64,000 bases of DNA. Source: an uncultured Lachnospiraceae bacterium. Lineage in GTDB: Bacteria; Bacillota; Clostridia; Lachnospirales; Lachnospiraceae. A program made the position numbers and the translations under genes. The notes under the pieces were generated by a model. It was not told the DNA's origin and searched no databases. It saw only the letters and a list, made by a program, of their open reading frames with translations. The DNA is taken from positions 1 through 64,000 of the forward strand of contig CANQEL010000010.1 of NCBI GenBank assembly GCA_947594855.1. Reading direction: 5' to 3'. Below, piece after piece: positions 1 to 9,606 of this stretch; within the stretch, counting starts at the first letter, position 1, and the number at the start of each line of letters is the position of its first letter.

Positions 1-1676
1 TTACTTTCATCCTGAATATCAACATCTTTAGATGCAGACGGCTCTTCTGATGGTTCTGCTGACGGCTCTTCTGATGGTTCTGCAGATGGCTCCTCTGTTG
101 GCCCTGCTGCCTCAGGATTATCTTCAAAGAACTTTACTGACTTAATCTTAACTGACTTAGCATCTCCACTGCCAAAATCAGCATGCACAAGTTTTATGGC
201 CTTAAGACATTCTCCCGCATATCCGTCTCCTACCTGATATGTTACTGTTTTATCCTCTGATGACGTTTCAAGATTAGTGTTCGTATTCTGTTGTCCTGCC
301 GCAGTCTGACCTTTACCATCAGTGAAATTATTATCAAACAGGTATACTGATATATTGTTTGCTTCTGTTGTATATGTTACCTGAACATATTTATACTGAC
401 CGTCACCATCTGCTTTAAACACAATTCCGGTAAACTGTGAAAGCGTAACATCAAGTACATCATCAGCATAGTTTGCTGTTACTGCTCCGGCAGAATCATC
501 TTTCACATATGAATCTTCACTACTCAAATCAACATCATAAGCTGCCGGCTCTTCTGATGGCTCTTCCGAAGGCTCTCCCGAAGGTTCTTCTGATGGCTCT
601 TCTGAAGGTTCCTCTGTTGCCGGTGGCTGTGTAGATACCGTTGCAGGATCTCTTATGAGTTTTATGGATTTTATTGTTAATTCTGCTTTAGGAAGGCTAG
701 CTGCGTCTCCCGCATTGTAAGTGTTGTATTTTACGAACACTCCGCCTGCTGTTTCCTTTATGCCGCTTATATCGAATTCGTATTCACCATCGCCCTTGCT
801 GAACGTTGTATACTGCTCACCGCCTATTGCCGGGCATTTGTTACCATCGGCTCCATCCCAGTAACTTTCTGCTGCAGTATCCGGTATATATTCCTTAAGA
901 CTTATAGCCATAGCATATTCATCTTTTGCATTATATGAAATAACAAGCTTACTATAATCTGTAAGGTCTACCGAAAGTTTCTCCGCATTAAAGTACCAGC
1001 ATATGCCGTGGCCGCTGTCTGCAGGCTCAAGAGCTACGTCTACCGTTCCATCTTCATTATATGTAGCTTCCTCTGCTGCAAATGCCTGGTTTGCCTTTGT
1101 CATTGGAACAACATATTCTGATGCATATGGGTCGTTAGTTACTGTCGGTCTTTCCGGTTTAGGAGACGGCTCTTCTGTTGGAGGAGCTTCTGTCTTCGGC
1201 GCATTCGTTTTCGGTACGTCTGTCATGTCAGGTGCCTTATCCGTAGAGCCCGGAGTTGCGTTAGGGTTATTTGTAGGCGCAACAGGAGACGTTGGTGTGC
1301 CATTCGGTGCAACTGTACTCTCAGCTGTTACAGTTACGGTACTTTTCAGCTTGGTCTTTTTATTTCCAAGCTTGTATACCGCCGTTATTTTGGCTTTACC
1401 TGCACTTACGCCCTGTACTACTGCGCGTGCCTTTTTACCTTTTTTTACAGTTTTTTTCTTTACTATCTTTGCTACTGATTTCTTACTTGTTTTCCAAGTA
1501 ACCTTTGCTTTCTTACTGGCATTTTTTACCTTAATGGTAACAGTGTTACCTACTGCAACTGAAACTTTTTTCTTAAGTTTCGGTTTCTTTGCAGCATCGG
1601 CTGAACCTGCAGGCGCAAGTGTAATTACCATAGCTGCACAAAGTACGGCTGCAATGCCTTTTTTGATAGTTCGCAT
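1..1676 (-). CDS. secreted multi-module Ig-like / carbohydrate-binding-like protein (3' truncated by window edge)
   Basis: The frame opens at an ATG (1674-1676) and stays open to the window edge, so the C-terminus is missing. A signal peptide (MRTIKKGIAAVLCAAMVITL, then APAGSADAA) is followed by a lysine-rich Ig-like (Big_2-like) domain at about residues 30-115, a Pro/Thr linker, a module of about 170 residues beginning at NDPYASEYVVPMTKANQAF, a linker built from EEPSEEPSGEPS repeats, a second beta-rich module (about 380-515) and another Glu/Pro/Ser linker running off the window. No catalytic motif is visible. The 170-residue module is nearly identical to the first module of the gene at 12305-15472. 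Likely a cell-surface or secreted glycan-binding protein; the binding role is inferred from resemblance to modular Lachnospiraceae carbohydrate-active proteins. A good ribosome-binding site (AGGAGG in complement) precedes the ATG. Confidence 0.8.
   Translation of the reverse strand, partial: MRTIKKGIAAVLCAAMVITLAPAGSADAAKKPKLKKKVSVAVGNTVTIKVKNASKKAKVTWKTSKKSVAKIVKKKTVKKGKKARAVVQGVSAGKAKITAVYKLGNKKTKLKSTVTVTAESTVAPNGTPTSPVAPTNNPNATPGSTDKAPDMTDVPKTNAPKTEAPPTEEPSPKPERPTVTNDPYASEYVVPMTKANQAFAAEEATYNEDGTVDVALEPADSGHGICWYFNAEKLSVDLTDYSKLVISYNAKDEYAMAISLKEYIPDTAAESYWDGADGNKCPAIGGEQYTTFSKGDGEYEFDISGIKETAGGVFVKYNTYNAGDAASLPKAELTIKSIKLIRDPATVSTQPPATEEPSEEPSEEPSGEPSEEPSEEPAAYDVDLSSEDSYVKDDSAGAVTANYADDVLDVTLSQFTGIVFKADGDGQYKYVQVTYTTEANNISVYLFDNNFTDGKGQTAAGQQNTNTNLETSSEDKTVTYQVGDGYAGECLKAIKLVHADFGSGDAKSVKIKSVKFFEDNPEAAGPTEEPSAEPSEEPSAEPSEEPSASKDVDIQDES
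607..1290 (-). repeat. direct-repeat copy A (partner at 14394-15077)
   Basis: This stretch matches 14394-15077 at a constant offset of 13,787 bases; anchor points at 607, 1131 and 1267 all give the same offset, so the core aligns without gaps. Similarity continues into the signal-peptide end of both genes with small indels. Both copies lie in the same orientation, inside the two paralogous secreted-protein genes. Confidence 0.8.
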
Positions 1677-1796
1677 ATCTTCTACCTCCTAAAAAATGAA
1701 AATTAATGTCTCGAAATAATTTCAAGCCACCTATGCTATTATTTCACATTTTTATATATTTTTCAACCCCTTTTAACTCTTTTATATCTTTTAACA

Positions 1797-2681
1797 TTAT
1801 TTACATACAGTCTGCCACAGCAGCACATTATCTTCAAATTTTACAATAACTCTGCCGTTGTCTTTAAGCCACGATAAATATGAGCGTACAGTACTGCCTA
1901 CAAGAACATTCTGTTCAAAATTCATTGTTAGTCCATATTCATTAAACAGCTTTTGAAGAAGCTTTTCAAAACAAGTCGGCTCATTACAGATATACATAAT
2001 CTTATCTGCAGTTTCCAATACCTTATCTATATTATACTGCGCCAATCCGGTTATATCCTCACAAACCCCTGCATGTGAAGGGATAAACACTTTTGCTTTA
2101 AGCGTTTTTACCATTTCAAGCGTTTCAAGATAAGCTGCAACATCATAAAGGAATCCTATCTGATATTTTTCCAGAGTTTCATAACTTAGCAGGCAGTCCG
2201 CAAGATATATCACGTCATCCGGCGTCCTGTAACCTGCCATATCAAAAAAATGGCCCGGAAGCCTGATAATCTCAAATCCTTCCGGCAGTACGTCCATACT
2301 CAGGTACTCAGAGTGGCTTTCCTGCGCCAGAAGAAATTTATGCCTTAAATCTTTACATGGATATCCTCCATATAGAAATGCCGGCGACAATATCGTATGG
2401 TTTGTAAAACTGCAGTTAATGTCAGGGGCATATATTCTGCATCCGGTCTGTTCCTGGAGGTATTTATTGCCTCCTATATGGTCTGCATTGGAATGTGTAT
2501 TATATATCGCTTTCAGATTCCAGCCGTTGTCATTAAGAATCCGCCTTATCTTCTTGCCTGCATCCCTGTTATTGCCGCTGTCTATCAGACATACATCTGT
2601 ATCATTTAATTTTACAAGCCCTATTTTGGTCGGACTGTCTACATAATAGCTTTTATCCGATACCTGTATAAGTTCGTACAT
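1797..2681 (-). CDS. MBL-fold metallo-hydrolase
   Basis: A 294-residue protein with the metallo-beta-lactamase fold signature THSNADHIGG at residues 62-71, a later PGHFFD segment, an Asp in YLADCLL and a C-terminal HAGV. These correspond to the metal-binding loops of the glyoxalase II / MBL superfamily, but the usual HxHxDH is HxNxDH here (H63, N65, D67, H68). The fold usually hydrolyses thioesters, lactams or phosphodiesters; substrate unknown. A ribosome-binding site (AGGAG, about 9 bases upstream) supports the ATG at 2681. It stands alone, divergent from the sensor remnant at 2874. Confidence 0.85.
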   Translation of the reverse strand: MYELIQVSDKSYYVDSPTKIGLVKLNDTDVCLIDSGNNRDAGKKIRRILNDNGWNLKAIYNTHSNADHIGGNKYLQEQTGCRIYAPDINCSFTNHTILSPAFLYGGYPCKDLRHKFLLAQESHSEYLSMDVLPEGFEIIRLPGHFFDMAGYRTPDDVIYLADCLLSYETLEKYQIGFLYDVAAYLETLEMVKTLKAKVFIPSHAGVCEDITGLAQYNIDKVLETADKIMYICNEPTCFEKLLQKLFNEYGLTMNFEQNVLVGSTVRSYLSWLKDNGRVIVKFEDNVLLWQTVCK

Positions 2682-2833
2682 AATTTGAGTTCTCCTGTTC
2701 TTGTTATTTCAGATTTAGTTTCGCAATCATCTGTTATTTAAGAATTATAACATATCCATCCCCTCATGTCACTTGCGTAAAAAACCCGCCGTAAACAACG
2801 TTTACCCCCTATATACACTGTTTTTTCGATATG

Positions 2834-2858
2834 ACATAATATAATTAGTATATTATGT
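2834..2858. promoter_or_regulatory. perfect 10-bp inverted repeat in the promoter region of the sensor remnant
   Basis: ACATAATATA, 5 bases, TATATTATGT. It lies 15 bases upstream of the ATG at 2874, overlapping the AT-rich TAATATAAT segment that could be a -10 box. It could be an operator or simply an AT-rich palindrome. Confidence 0.4.
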
Positions 2859-2873
2859 ATCCTGGAGGTTGCC

Positions 2874-3330
2874 ATGAAAAACCGTTTAAAATTCAGCTAT
2901 ATTGCAGTCACCATATTATCAATTGTGATATTTTTGGTGCTTTTATTAAATATATTTCTTATGTACAGACTCACATCAAAGCAGACTGATGAAATGGGGC
3001 AGATGAAAATTGACCTTATTGCCTCAGAATTACAGCAGCGTCTTACCGACGCTTCACATTCTGTAGACACAATCGGCGCAAGTCTTGAAGAACTTTTCTC
3101 GGAAATGGACTCTGAGGGGTACAGCGGAGACCGTACACAGGAGATATACAATTTTCTTTCAGCAGAAAAGAAAAGTACAATAGCCTCATCCGGAAGAACA
3201 TGCCTTTACCAAAGATATGTGCTTTACCGTATCAAAGGTTCTCGGAGACGGCGAGTCAATACTCGGTATAGATTACTCCATGTCAGAAATACAGGCTTAT
3301 ATAGAAAAAAATACCGTTACCGCTATACAC
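2874..3330 (+). pseudogene. decayed N-terminal remnant of a Cache-domain membrane sensor
   Basis: The first ~105 codons look genuine: a cytoplasmic start, one membrane segment (residues about 8-33), then an extracellular helix of the kind that begins dCache domains, preceded by a CTGGAGG ribosome-binding site. After about 3175 the sense continues in a different frame, where VLGDGESILGIDYSMSEIQ (from about 3235) reads like the middle of a dCache domain. The intervening part of the domain is missing and everything after about 3330 is gone, so both an internal deletion with frameshift and a 3' truncation are apparent. The original C-terminal output domain (kinase or GGDEF) cannot be told. The 3' end abuts the convergent hybrid kinase gene at 3383. 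Confidence 0.7.
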
Positions 3331-3382
3331 ACCAATATAAAACATATTATCAAAATAATATTTTTCATAATCTTCCCTGTCC

Positions 3383-5485
3383 TCACGAAAGCTTATTTAA
3401 AAGTTCCCTGATATTAATTGGTTTCGTAATAAAATCATCCATTCCGCTTTCAAATGCCCTATTTTTGTCTTCCGGCATTGTATTAGCCGTACTTGCAAAT
3501 ATCTTTACCGTACCGGCGTCAGGGCGTTTCAAAGCGCGAATCGCCTGCGCAGCCTCAAATCCGTTCATTTCAGGCATCAAAAGATCCATCAGAATAACTT
3601 TGTATTCGCCTATGGCAGAACTGGAAAAGGCTTCTACAGCCTGTTTTCCATTTTTTACAGACCGGACTTCAAATCCCTCTTCTTCCAGCACTTCAACCAA
3701 AAGCTGGGCATTGAGTTCATTATCTTCTACAACCAGAATATGTAATTTTTCATATTCTTCACTGTCATTTTCGTGCGGCTCCGCAATATCTTCCTTTTCA
3801 CAAAGCTCCGCCTGTTCTGCAGGGAACATAAATGTAAAATGGCTTCCCTCGTTCAGTCTGCTTTCTACCTCCAGGCTTCCTCCCATATTTTCCGCAAGCA
3901 TCGCGCATATCGATAAGCCAAGTCCCGTTCCCTGATTTCCCTGGGAAACGGTACTCCGTTCCTGCGTAAACGGCATAAATATCTTTTTCTGGAATTCTTC
4001 GCTCATGCCATTACCGTTATCTGTGACATGTATTTCTGTCAGAATACCACCCTGTTCATTATGCGACTGCTTCACCTTTAAGTTTACATATCCTCCACTT
4101 GCTGTATATTTACAAGCGTTATCAAGCAGATTGAGTATAACCTGCTTAATCCTTACGGCATCTCCCATCACTACCGGATATGGAAGAGCCCGCTCCACGC
4201 TAAAATGAATTCCCTTATCTTCCATGCTGCCTTTTTCTAATGTTTCAACAGTCTCAAGCAATAAATTCAAATCTACGGGTTTATGCTCTATATCCATTTG
4301 ATTTTCCTGAAGTTTTGACATATCCAGAATATTATTTAACAACGACAGAAGGTACTGCGAGACCTCAGACGACTGTTTAAGGTATTCAGCCATTTTATCC
4401 TTGTCATCCACATTCTGCGACATAAGATAATGCAGACTTATTAAACCATTGAGCGGAGTGCGGATTTCATGGCTCATCATTGACAGAAAATCACCCTTTG
4501 CCCTGGCTTCTGCATGTGAGTGAATGGATCTGAGCCTGAAACGGAGACTAAGACATACCAGAACAACTATAAGAGCAACCGCTATGCCTAATATGATAAG
4601 CATATAACGGTACTGGTATGCAAAATCAGAAACAGAATATTCATACATATTTTCCAGTACTGAAGAAATCACATAACCGGACACTTCTGCATCAGACATC
4701 TGTCCAATGGATTTATCAATAATTGAAATCAGAAGTTCGTCTTCCTTCTGTTTCCCTCCGGTTCCATCCAAAGACGTCACCGCTGAGAAACAGAGCTGGT
4801 CATTCATTTCCATTACCGGAATAACCAGCATATCCCTGTAAGCAGGTTTATACAGCCAGTATTCTGCAACATACTGGTTTTGAATTATAATATCGGCTTT
4901 TCCTTTATTTACTGCATCCAGACATGCTTCCATAGTCGGATAGTCTACAATCTGAAAATTCGGATACTGAGCTGAAATTACCTTTTTAATAGTCTGCGAG
5001 CCTGTAGATATCGCCACTTTAAGATTATCATCAGAATTAAACCTGAGTCCTTCCTTTGCTACAATTACTTTTCTGCTGGACAGATACGGTTCGCTGATAA
5101 GAATACCTCTTGCCTTCTTATTCTCCTCGTTGTACTCCACGCTTGTAACCAGGTCATACCCTGCTTCCATAAGATAGTCATATGTAATATCCCCTTCCGG
5201 AATCTCTTCATATTCAAAATTCAGTCCGCTTATCTTGGCAATCCTGTCAAATATCAGTCTGGAAACACCGCCCAGTTCTCCATTCTTATCCTTAAAAGAT
5301 ATCGGTTTACGGTCAGACACATAACCAACTTTCAATGTTTTTCCGGTTTCAATATATGTCTGCTCATCTTCTGTAAAAGGAGTATATTCTGCTTCCCTTG
5401 CATACGCTGTAAAACCAGTCAGACTACTTATAATAATTATACTCAGAATTAATACTACCGTTTTCAGACATACCCTGTACCTCAC
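3383..5485 (-). CDS. hybrid sensor histidine kinase with extracellular SBP_bac_3 domain
   Basis: A 700-residue one-protein phosphorelay sensor. Order: signal/anchor helix (about 8-29), periplasmic-type solute-binding domain of the family-3 (amino-acid/BvgS-EvgS) type at about 45-275, transmembrane helix (about 294-315), HisKA with the phospho-acceptor in MMSHEIRTPLNG (H339), HATPase_c with DNGNGM and GTGLGLS motifs, then a C-terminal receiver starting HILVVEDNELN with the acceptor Asp in ILMDLLMPEMNG. The start is GTG (5483-5485), since an upstream ATG is followed at once by a stop. No Hpt domain and no adjacent response regulator or transporter, so the output partner lies elsewhere. The ligand is unknown. 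It is flanked by the Cache-sensor remnant and DUF3737. Confidence 0.9.
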   Translation of the reverse strand: MRYRVCLKTVVLILSIIIISSLTGFTAYAREAEYTPFTEDEQTYIETGKTLKVGYVSDRKPISFKDKNGELGGVSRLIFDRIAKISGLNFEYEEIPEGDITYDYLMEAGYDLVTSVEYNEENKKARGILISEPYLSSRKVIVAKEGLRFNSDDNLKVAISTGSQTIKKVISAQYPNFQIVDYPTMEACLDAVNKGKADIIIQNQYVAEYWLYKPAYRDMLVIPVMEMNDQLCFSAVTSLDGTGGKQKEDELLISIIDKSIGQMSDAEVSGYVISSVLENMYEYSVSDFAYQYRYMLIILGIAVALIVVLVCLSLRFRLRSIHSHAEARAKGDFLSMMSHEIRTPLNGLISLHYLMSQNVDDKDKMAEYLKQSSEVSQYLLSLLNNILDMSKLQENQMDIEHKPVDLNLLLETVETLEKGSMEDKGIHFSVERALPYPVVMGDAVRIKQVILNLLDNACKYTASGGYVNLKVKQSHNEQGGILTEIHVTDNGNGMSEEFQKKIFMPFTQERSTVSQGNQGTGLGLSICAMLAENMGGSLEVESRLNEGSHFTFMFPAEQAELCEKEDIAEPHENDSEEYEKLHILVVEDNELNAQLLVEVLEEEGFEVRSVKNGKQAVEAFSSSAIGEYKVILMDLLMPEMNGFEAAQAIRALKRPDAGTVKIFASTANTMPEDKNRAFESGMDDFITKPINIRELLNKLS

Positions 5486-5540
5486 AGTCTATACCATCCT
5501 TTCGATATATAAGCTTATAACCATTTATCCATTGTTTCCT

Positions 5541-5556
5541 TACTGCCCAGGCAGTA
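5541..5556. promoter_or_regulatory. short perfect palindrome upstream of the hybrid kinase gene
   Basis: TACTGCC, 2 bases, GGCAGTA, 55 bases upstream of the GTG start at 5485 and 36 bases past the stop of the DUF3737 gene. The loop is too short for a good terminator and no T-run follows on either strand, so an operator is more likely than a terminator. Confidence 0.35.
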
Positions 5557-5591
5557 CGCCGATGATTTATTATTGTACCACGGTGTTTATA

Positions 5592-6437
5592 TTACTTCAA
5601 TACACTTATTTCTGTAAGTTCAGGATTAATGTATTCGCTTTCAAGAATAATTTCACCAATTTCATCAGCTGCAATCCTTCCTGACGCAGGATTTTTTACA
5701 CTATCTATTCTGCCTGAAACAACGGCATCTACTTCGCTTCTCTCAAATGATAAATCTGTTTCCTGCATTATACAGTCTTCTAAAACCAGCCCTTTACAAT
5801 AACACAGAGGCTGCGTTCCAATAATCTTACATCTGATAAATTTCAAGTTTTCAGAATACCACCCCAGATATTCTCCCCTGACTACACTGTCTGCTACCGT
5901 TACATTTCTGCTGTGCCAGAAAGCATCCTTTGTATCAAGTACCGAATTTGTAATTGTCATATTTTCTACATACTGAAATGAATATTTACCTTTCATATTC
6001 ATATCATCAATAGAAATATCCCTACATTCAAAGAACGGATATTCGGACTGCATTGTTACATGCTTCACATCTATTTGCTTACACCGCCACAAGAATTCAG
6101 GCGAAACTATATCACTGTCCAAAAGCATAATATCTGTACATTCCCTGAGCGCCTTTATACCATGCAGTCTGCTGTTTTCTATTTTAATATCAATATCATA
6201 CCAAAGAGCTGCCCGGCAGTTTTCTGTCATTTCTACATTTCTTATTACACCCTTATTAACGTGCCAGAACGGATACCTGAGATTAAAATAACTGTCTTCT
6301 ACAATTATGTCTCCACATTCTTTAAACGCAGACTCTCCATCTGCAGGGCCATCAAACTTACAATTTTTCACCTTTGCGCCCTGCAGCCCATATAATGCCC
6401 GTTCTTCATCAAATTGTCTGTTTTCTATTAACTGCAT
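5592..6437 (-). CDS. DUF3737 family protein (right-handed beta-helix-like repeats)
   Basis: A 281-residue soluble protein beginning MQLIENRQFDEERALYGLQG, typical of the DUF3737 family. The sequence is a run of about ten irregular 20-24-residue repeats alternating short hydrophobic strands with Asn/Asp/Cys turns (for example IIVEDSYFNLRYPFW, ITNSVLDTKDAFWHS), which suggests a right-handed parallel beta-helix. No enzymatic motif is visible and the function of the family is unknown. It is the last gene of the MoxR-DUF58-transglutaminase run, 13 bases after the transglutaminase gene. Confidence 0.8.
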   Translation of the reverse strand: MQLIENRQFDEERALYGLQGAKVKNCKFDGPADGESAFKECGDIIVEDSYFNLRYPFWHVNKGVIRNVEMTENCRAALWYDIDIKIENSRLHGIKALRECTDIMLLDSDIVSPEFLWRCKQIDVKHVTMQSEYPFFECRDISIDDMNMKGKYSFQYVENMTITNSVLDTKDAFWHSRNVTVADSVVRGEYLGWYSENLKFIRCKIIGTQPLCYCKGLVLEDCIMQETDLSFERSEVDAVVSGRIDSVKNPASGRIAADEIGEIILESEYINPELTEISVLK

Positions 6438-6450
6438 ACCCTGTCTCCTT

Positions 6451-8502
6451 TCAAAAGCATTTCAGATAACAGTACCTGAAGCGCTGCCATCCTTTTGTCT
6501 TATACAGCATCTCTTCGGAAAGTCGTGAATAAAACTCTGCCGCTTTTTTCCGCTCTGCTCTGTCAGATATTTTATCATGGAACATTATTTCCATTGATAT
6601 CCAGTAAAGCCACTCCAGTTCGCCTTCCCACTTTTTTGGAAAGATTTTCTTCATACTTTCATATCCTTCACTGCTTAAAGGATTATCTTTCTTTTTCCCA
6701 AAAAATACTCCAATCTCATATATACTTTTATATACATTTAAAATTCCTTTATTTACTAATCTAAAGGATTTCTTTCTCTTTTCCCTTATAATTATTATAC
6801 GTATAACGTGTAAATTAATTATTATTAAAATTACTGCGAGAACCGTCAATGGCATCAAATACCTTCTGTGTTCCTTTAATTCATACTGCTTTTCCATATC
6901 AGAATCAACAACCGGTGACGCCTCGTAAGGGTCTTCGCCTGTATATGCAAGCGTATGCTCCTTAATCACCCATTCATTTTCATCATATACTTCACACCAC
7001 GCATGTCCCATGGTACCATCAATTTCTGCCGTATACGAGCCATCCTCCTGCCTGACAAATTTATCCGCAGGAACAGCATACCCCTGAACATACCGCGCCG
7101 GATATCCGCATATCCGATACATAAGCGTAGCAGTCGTTGCAAAATGTACGCAGAACCCCTTCTTATTTTCAAACAAAAAATATTCCGCAAAATCTTCATC
7201 ATCCGGTGTCGCACCGGGATTATAATCATAAACCGTATTTTTTTCAAATTCCCTGCTTATAAAATCTGATATCTCAGAAACAGGCTTCCACACATATGGT
7301 TCACACAACTCTGTCAGCCGGTTCAGATATATGTATGATTCGCAGTAGTCCTCCGGCTCTTCATTACCAAGCTCTACCCTCTCCCAGCTTCCATCCTTAT
7401 AACTTCTGCCATAAAATAACGGATAATACACAGTCCTTGCCGGTTTATATTCTTTAGATATGGTTATGGAAGTAAGTTTCCCGTAATTGGGCTGATATCT
7501 TGACAAATCTTTCAGATTCTTTATACTGTCCTCTGAAAATAACTCATTCGGTTCATAATCTTTAGTATCCTGAAATTCTTTTTCCGCGTCTCCTTCCTGA
7601 CTTTTCTTCGGAGGTTCTGCCTTCGTACTTTCCTTTTTATCGGTTCCTTTTACCCTGCCCTTAATTTCCATTATAATATCTTTTTTTATAAAATCATGTG
7701 TTTTTCGATAAATTCCTTCTTCTACCGTTTTCTGATTCTCAATCGGAATACTGACCGCTGTCAGTACCACTGCCGTTATTCCCAGACAGATGACAGCCGT
7801 CATACCGCGTATACATGCCCCTTTACCGGACTCACAACCACATACTGCATAGTAAAAGCTTCCTGACAGTACAAGCACCCATCCTGATAACAAAGATGGC
7901 ACATATCCCACAGCCAGCACAAATATAAAAGGCAGAAACAGCAAAAGCAAAGGCAGCCATTTTCCTTTACGGCAATAAAGCACTGCCGACAATAACAGAA
8001 AAAGCGGTGCAGTAAATAATCCCAAAATAGCTGCCATCTGCCACTCAGCCACCATCTCAACATGATATATCGGAACAGTGGACATACCAATACTGTTATA
8101 CAGCTCCTCCGCCCCTCTTTTCGGCATTTCCATATCCGGTATCTGCCTTATAATATAACTGTCTGTCAGATAATTCAGTATGTTTGGAATCAGTTTTCTT
8201 CCAAGCCACAGCAAACACGCAACGCTTATAAGGTATATTATAACACACATCCACTTTTTCCGCATACGGAATACTGCCGTGGAAAAAACAGCAAAAAACA
8301 AAAATGCGGCGTACAGCATCCCGTTCTTTACCGGAGACGGAAACACTGAAACCACAATTTCCCACCATGCGGCCATAACAAACCAGACAGCTGCAATATG
8401 TACCGCTGTCAATAATAATTTCTGTATCCCTGTCCCGCCAGAATTCTTCCTGTCAGACTTATATACTTTAATTCCATTTTGCGGCTTTCCTTCACGCTTC
8501 AT
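6451..8502 (-). CDS. transglutaminase-like membrane protein (TgpA type)
   Basis: About 683 residues: an N-terminal block of at least six hydrophobic segments, a charged Lys/Glu-rich extracytoplasmic linker, a transglutaminase-core domain with the catalytic Cys in KKGFCVHFATTATLMYR and the His in GHAWCEVYDENEW, a further membrane helix and a cytoplasmic tail rich in basic residues. This is the architecture of bacterial TgpA-like proteins. I place the start at the ATG ending at 8502 because GGGAGGAAAGC precedes it closely; a longer frame from 8565 would overlap DUF58 by 32 bases and lacks a ribosome-binding site. It sits between DUF58 and DUF3737 in one operon, the usual neighbourhood of MoxR-type chaperone systems. 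Confidence 0.88.
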   Translation of the reverse strand: MKREGKPQNGIKVYKSDRKNSGGTGIQKLLLTAVHIAAVWFVMAAWWEIVVSVFPSPVKNGMLYAAFLFFAVFSTAVFRMRKKWMCVIIYLISVACLLWLGRKLIPNILNYLTDSYIIRQIPDMEMPKRGAEELYNSIGMSTVPIYHVEMVAEWQMAAILGLFTAPLFLLLSAVLYCRKGKWLPLLLLFLPFIFVLAVGYVPSLLSGWVLVLSGSFYYAVCGCESGKGACIRGMTAVICLGITAVVLTAVSIPIENQKTVEEGIYRKTHDFIKKDIIMEIKGRVKGTDKKESTKAEPPKKSQEGDAEKEFQDTKDYEPNELFSEDSIKNLKDLSRYQPNYGKLTSITISKEYKPARTVYYPLFYGRSYKDGSWERVELGNEEPEDYCESYIYLNRLTELCEPYVWKPVSEISDFISREFEKNTVYDYNPGATPDDEDFAEYFLFENKKGFCVHFATTATLMYRICGYPARYVQGYAVPADKFVRQEDGSYTAEIDGTMGHAWCEVYDENEWVIKEHTLAYTGEDPYEASPVVDSDMEKQYELKEHRRYLMPLTVLAVILIIINLHVIRIIIIREKRKKSFRLVNKGILNVYKSIYEIGVFFGKKKDNPLSSEGYESMKKIFPKKWEGELEWLYWISMEIMFHDKISDRAERKKAAEFYSRLSEEMLYKTKGWQRFRYCYLKCF

Positions 8503-8533
8503 TGCTTTCCTCCCAAAATACTGCCATCTTCTG

Positions 8534-9589
8534 CTATAACCTTGGAATCTCTTCCTTTTCCCCATTTACCGTAATATTCCCTGTATTGTCAATAGCTGCT
8601 ATACTGCTGAAATATTCGCCCCGGAATGCTTCATCATAATATACAGACTCCAATTCCACGCTTTCAAACGGCTCTGCCTCAATCAGCCGCCAGACCCACT
8701 CATATACAGACTGCTCACTATCTACCCTAAACTTAACTACCCTTAAATTTTTCTCGTCAAACCACGCAATCATATGAATACAATGCTCCTCAAGCAGCGT
8801 CATTGATAAATCGGCTGTTTTTTCAAGAAGCGCTGAAATTCCTTTTCCATTTATATCTTTTTTATATAAATGCAGCCAGATAAGCACTACGCATCCCATT
8901 GGAAATCCCTGCTCTTTTACCATAAGCTTATCTTCCTTAGCACTCAGTTTCCAGTGGATTGCATGAATATGGTCCTGCGAGCGGTATTCCCTGACCTGAT
9001 ATATTTCTGACGGGTCATCTCCGCTCTTCTCATCGGAAAATTTCTCTGCATCGGCTACAAATTCCCTTGTTCTTCTGGTAATCTCCAACGGCATTAGTTC
9101 AAATGACGGCATAATTCCAATATATTTTTTCTTTTTTACTCTTACTGTACGGTAAAATACGCCAAATAAATCATATATTTCTACAGAATCCAGAACAAAC
9201 TCCAAACCTCCGCTGTACTTTGAACTAAATACGAAATAAGCCTTTTCTGACTTTCCGGGTTCTAATACGCCTGCTGATTTTTTATGTACACTGTGCCTGA
9301 AATACCGGTTGGATATATGCATCCTGACCCGGTACCTGATACTAAGAATTTTTAACCGGTTCTTTAAAATAATTTCAGCGCGGAGCTTACTTCCCTTTTC
9401 CCCCATATTAGGAACATATCCCATGTTAATTTCCATCATATGGCAGGTATTGTGCAGATATATAAATGATAGTACCGGATATACCAGCTCTAATAAAAGA
9501 ATTCCTGTCATAATCGTATCGTCATATATGAAAAACAAATAGATACTTAATATCACAACGAATACATATACTATGGTTCTTTTCCACAT
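8534..9589 (-). CDS. DUF58 domain-containing protein
   Basis: A 351-residue protein with one or two N-terminal membrane helices (residues 6-45), a beta-rich middle and the DUF58 signature DPSEIYQVREYRSQDHIH followed by IHWKLSAKEDKLMVKE. DUF58 proteins have a vWA-like fold and almost always sit beside MoxR ATPases and transglutaminases, as here; the module is thought to act in assembly or quality control of envelope protein complexes. Spacing to the MoxR gene is 17 bases. The C-terminal vWA part is divergent and no clear MIDAS motif was found. Confidence 0.9.
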   Translation of the reverse strand: MWKRTIVYVFVVILSIYLFFIYDDTIMTGILLLELVYPVLSFIYLHNTCHMMEINMGYVPNMGEKGSKLRAEIILKNRLKILSIRYRVRMHISNRYFRHSVHKKSAGVLEPGKSEKAYFVFSSKYSGGLEFVLDSVEIYDLFGVFYRTVRVKKKKYIGIMPSFELMPLEITRRTREFVADAEKFSDEKSGDDPSEIYQVREYRSQDHIHAIHWKLSAKEDKLMVKEQGFPMGCVVLIWLHLYKKDINGKGISALLEKTADLSMTLLEEHCIHMIAWFDEKNLRVVKFRVDSEQSVYEWVWRLIEAEPFESVELESVYYDEAFRGEYFSSIAAIDNTGNITVNGEKEEIPRL

Positions 9590-9606
9590 AACTCCCTCCG
9601 CTTTGC

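Noticed and set aside
1-640. CRISPR-like short repeats
   Set aside because: The repeated units encode an EEPSEEPS-type linker in frame and have no unique spacers; they are coding low complexity.
1003-1692. Long plus-strand open frame opposite the secreted protein gene
   Set aside because: It is the antisense of the Thr/Lys-rich minus-strand gene; its hydrophobic, low-complexity product and lack of ribosome-binding site mark it as a shadow. The same applies to the plus-strand frames at 15045-15479, 27607-27816 and 40287-40814.
3217-3411. A separate small gene from 3217
   Set aside because: It is the out-of-frame continuation of the Cache-sensor remnant, not an independent gene; no ribosome-binding site.
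6451-8565. Longer transglutaminase start at 8565
   Set aside because: It would overlap DUF58 by 32 bases without a ribosome-binding site, whereas ATG 8502 has GGGAGG at proper distance.
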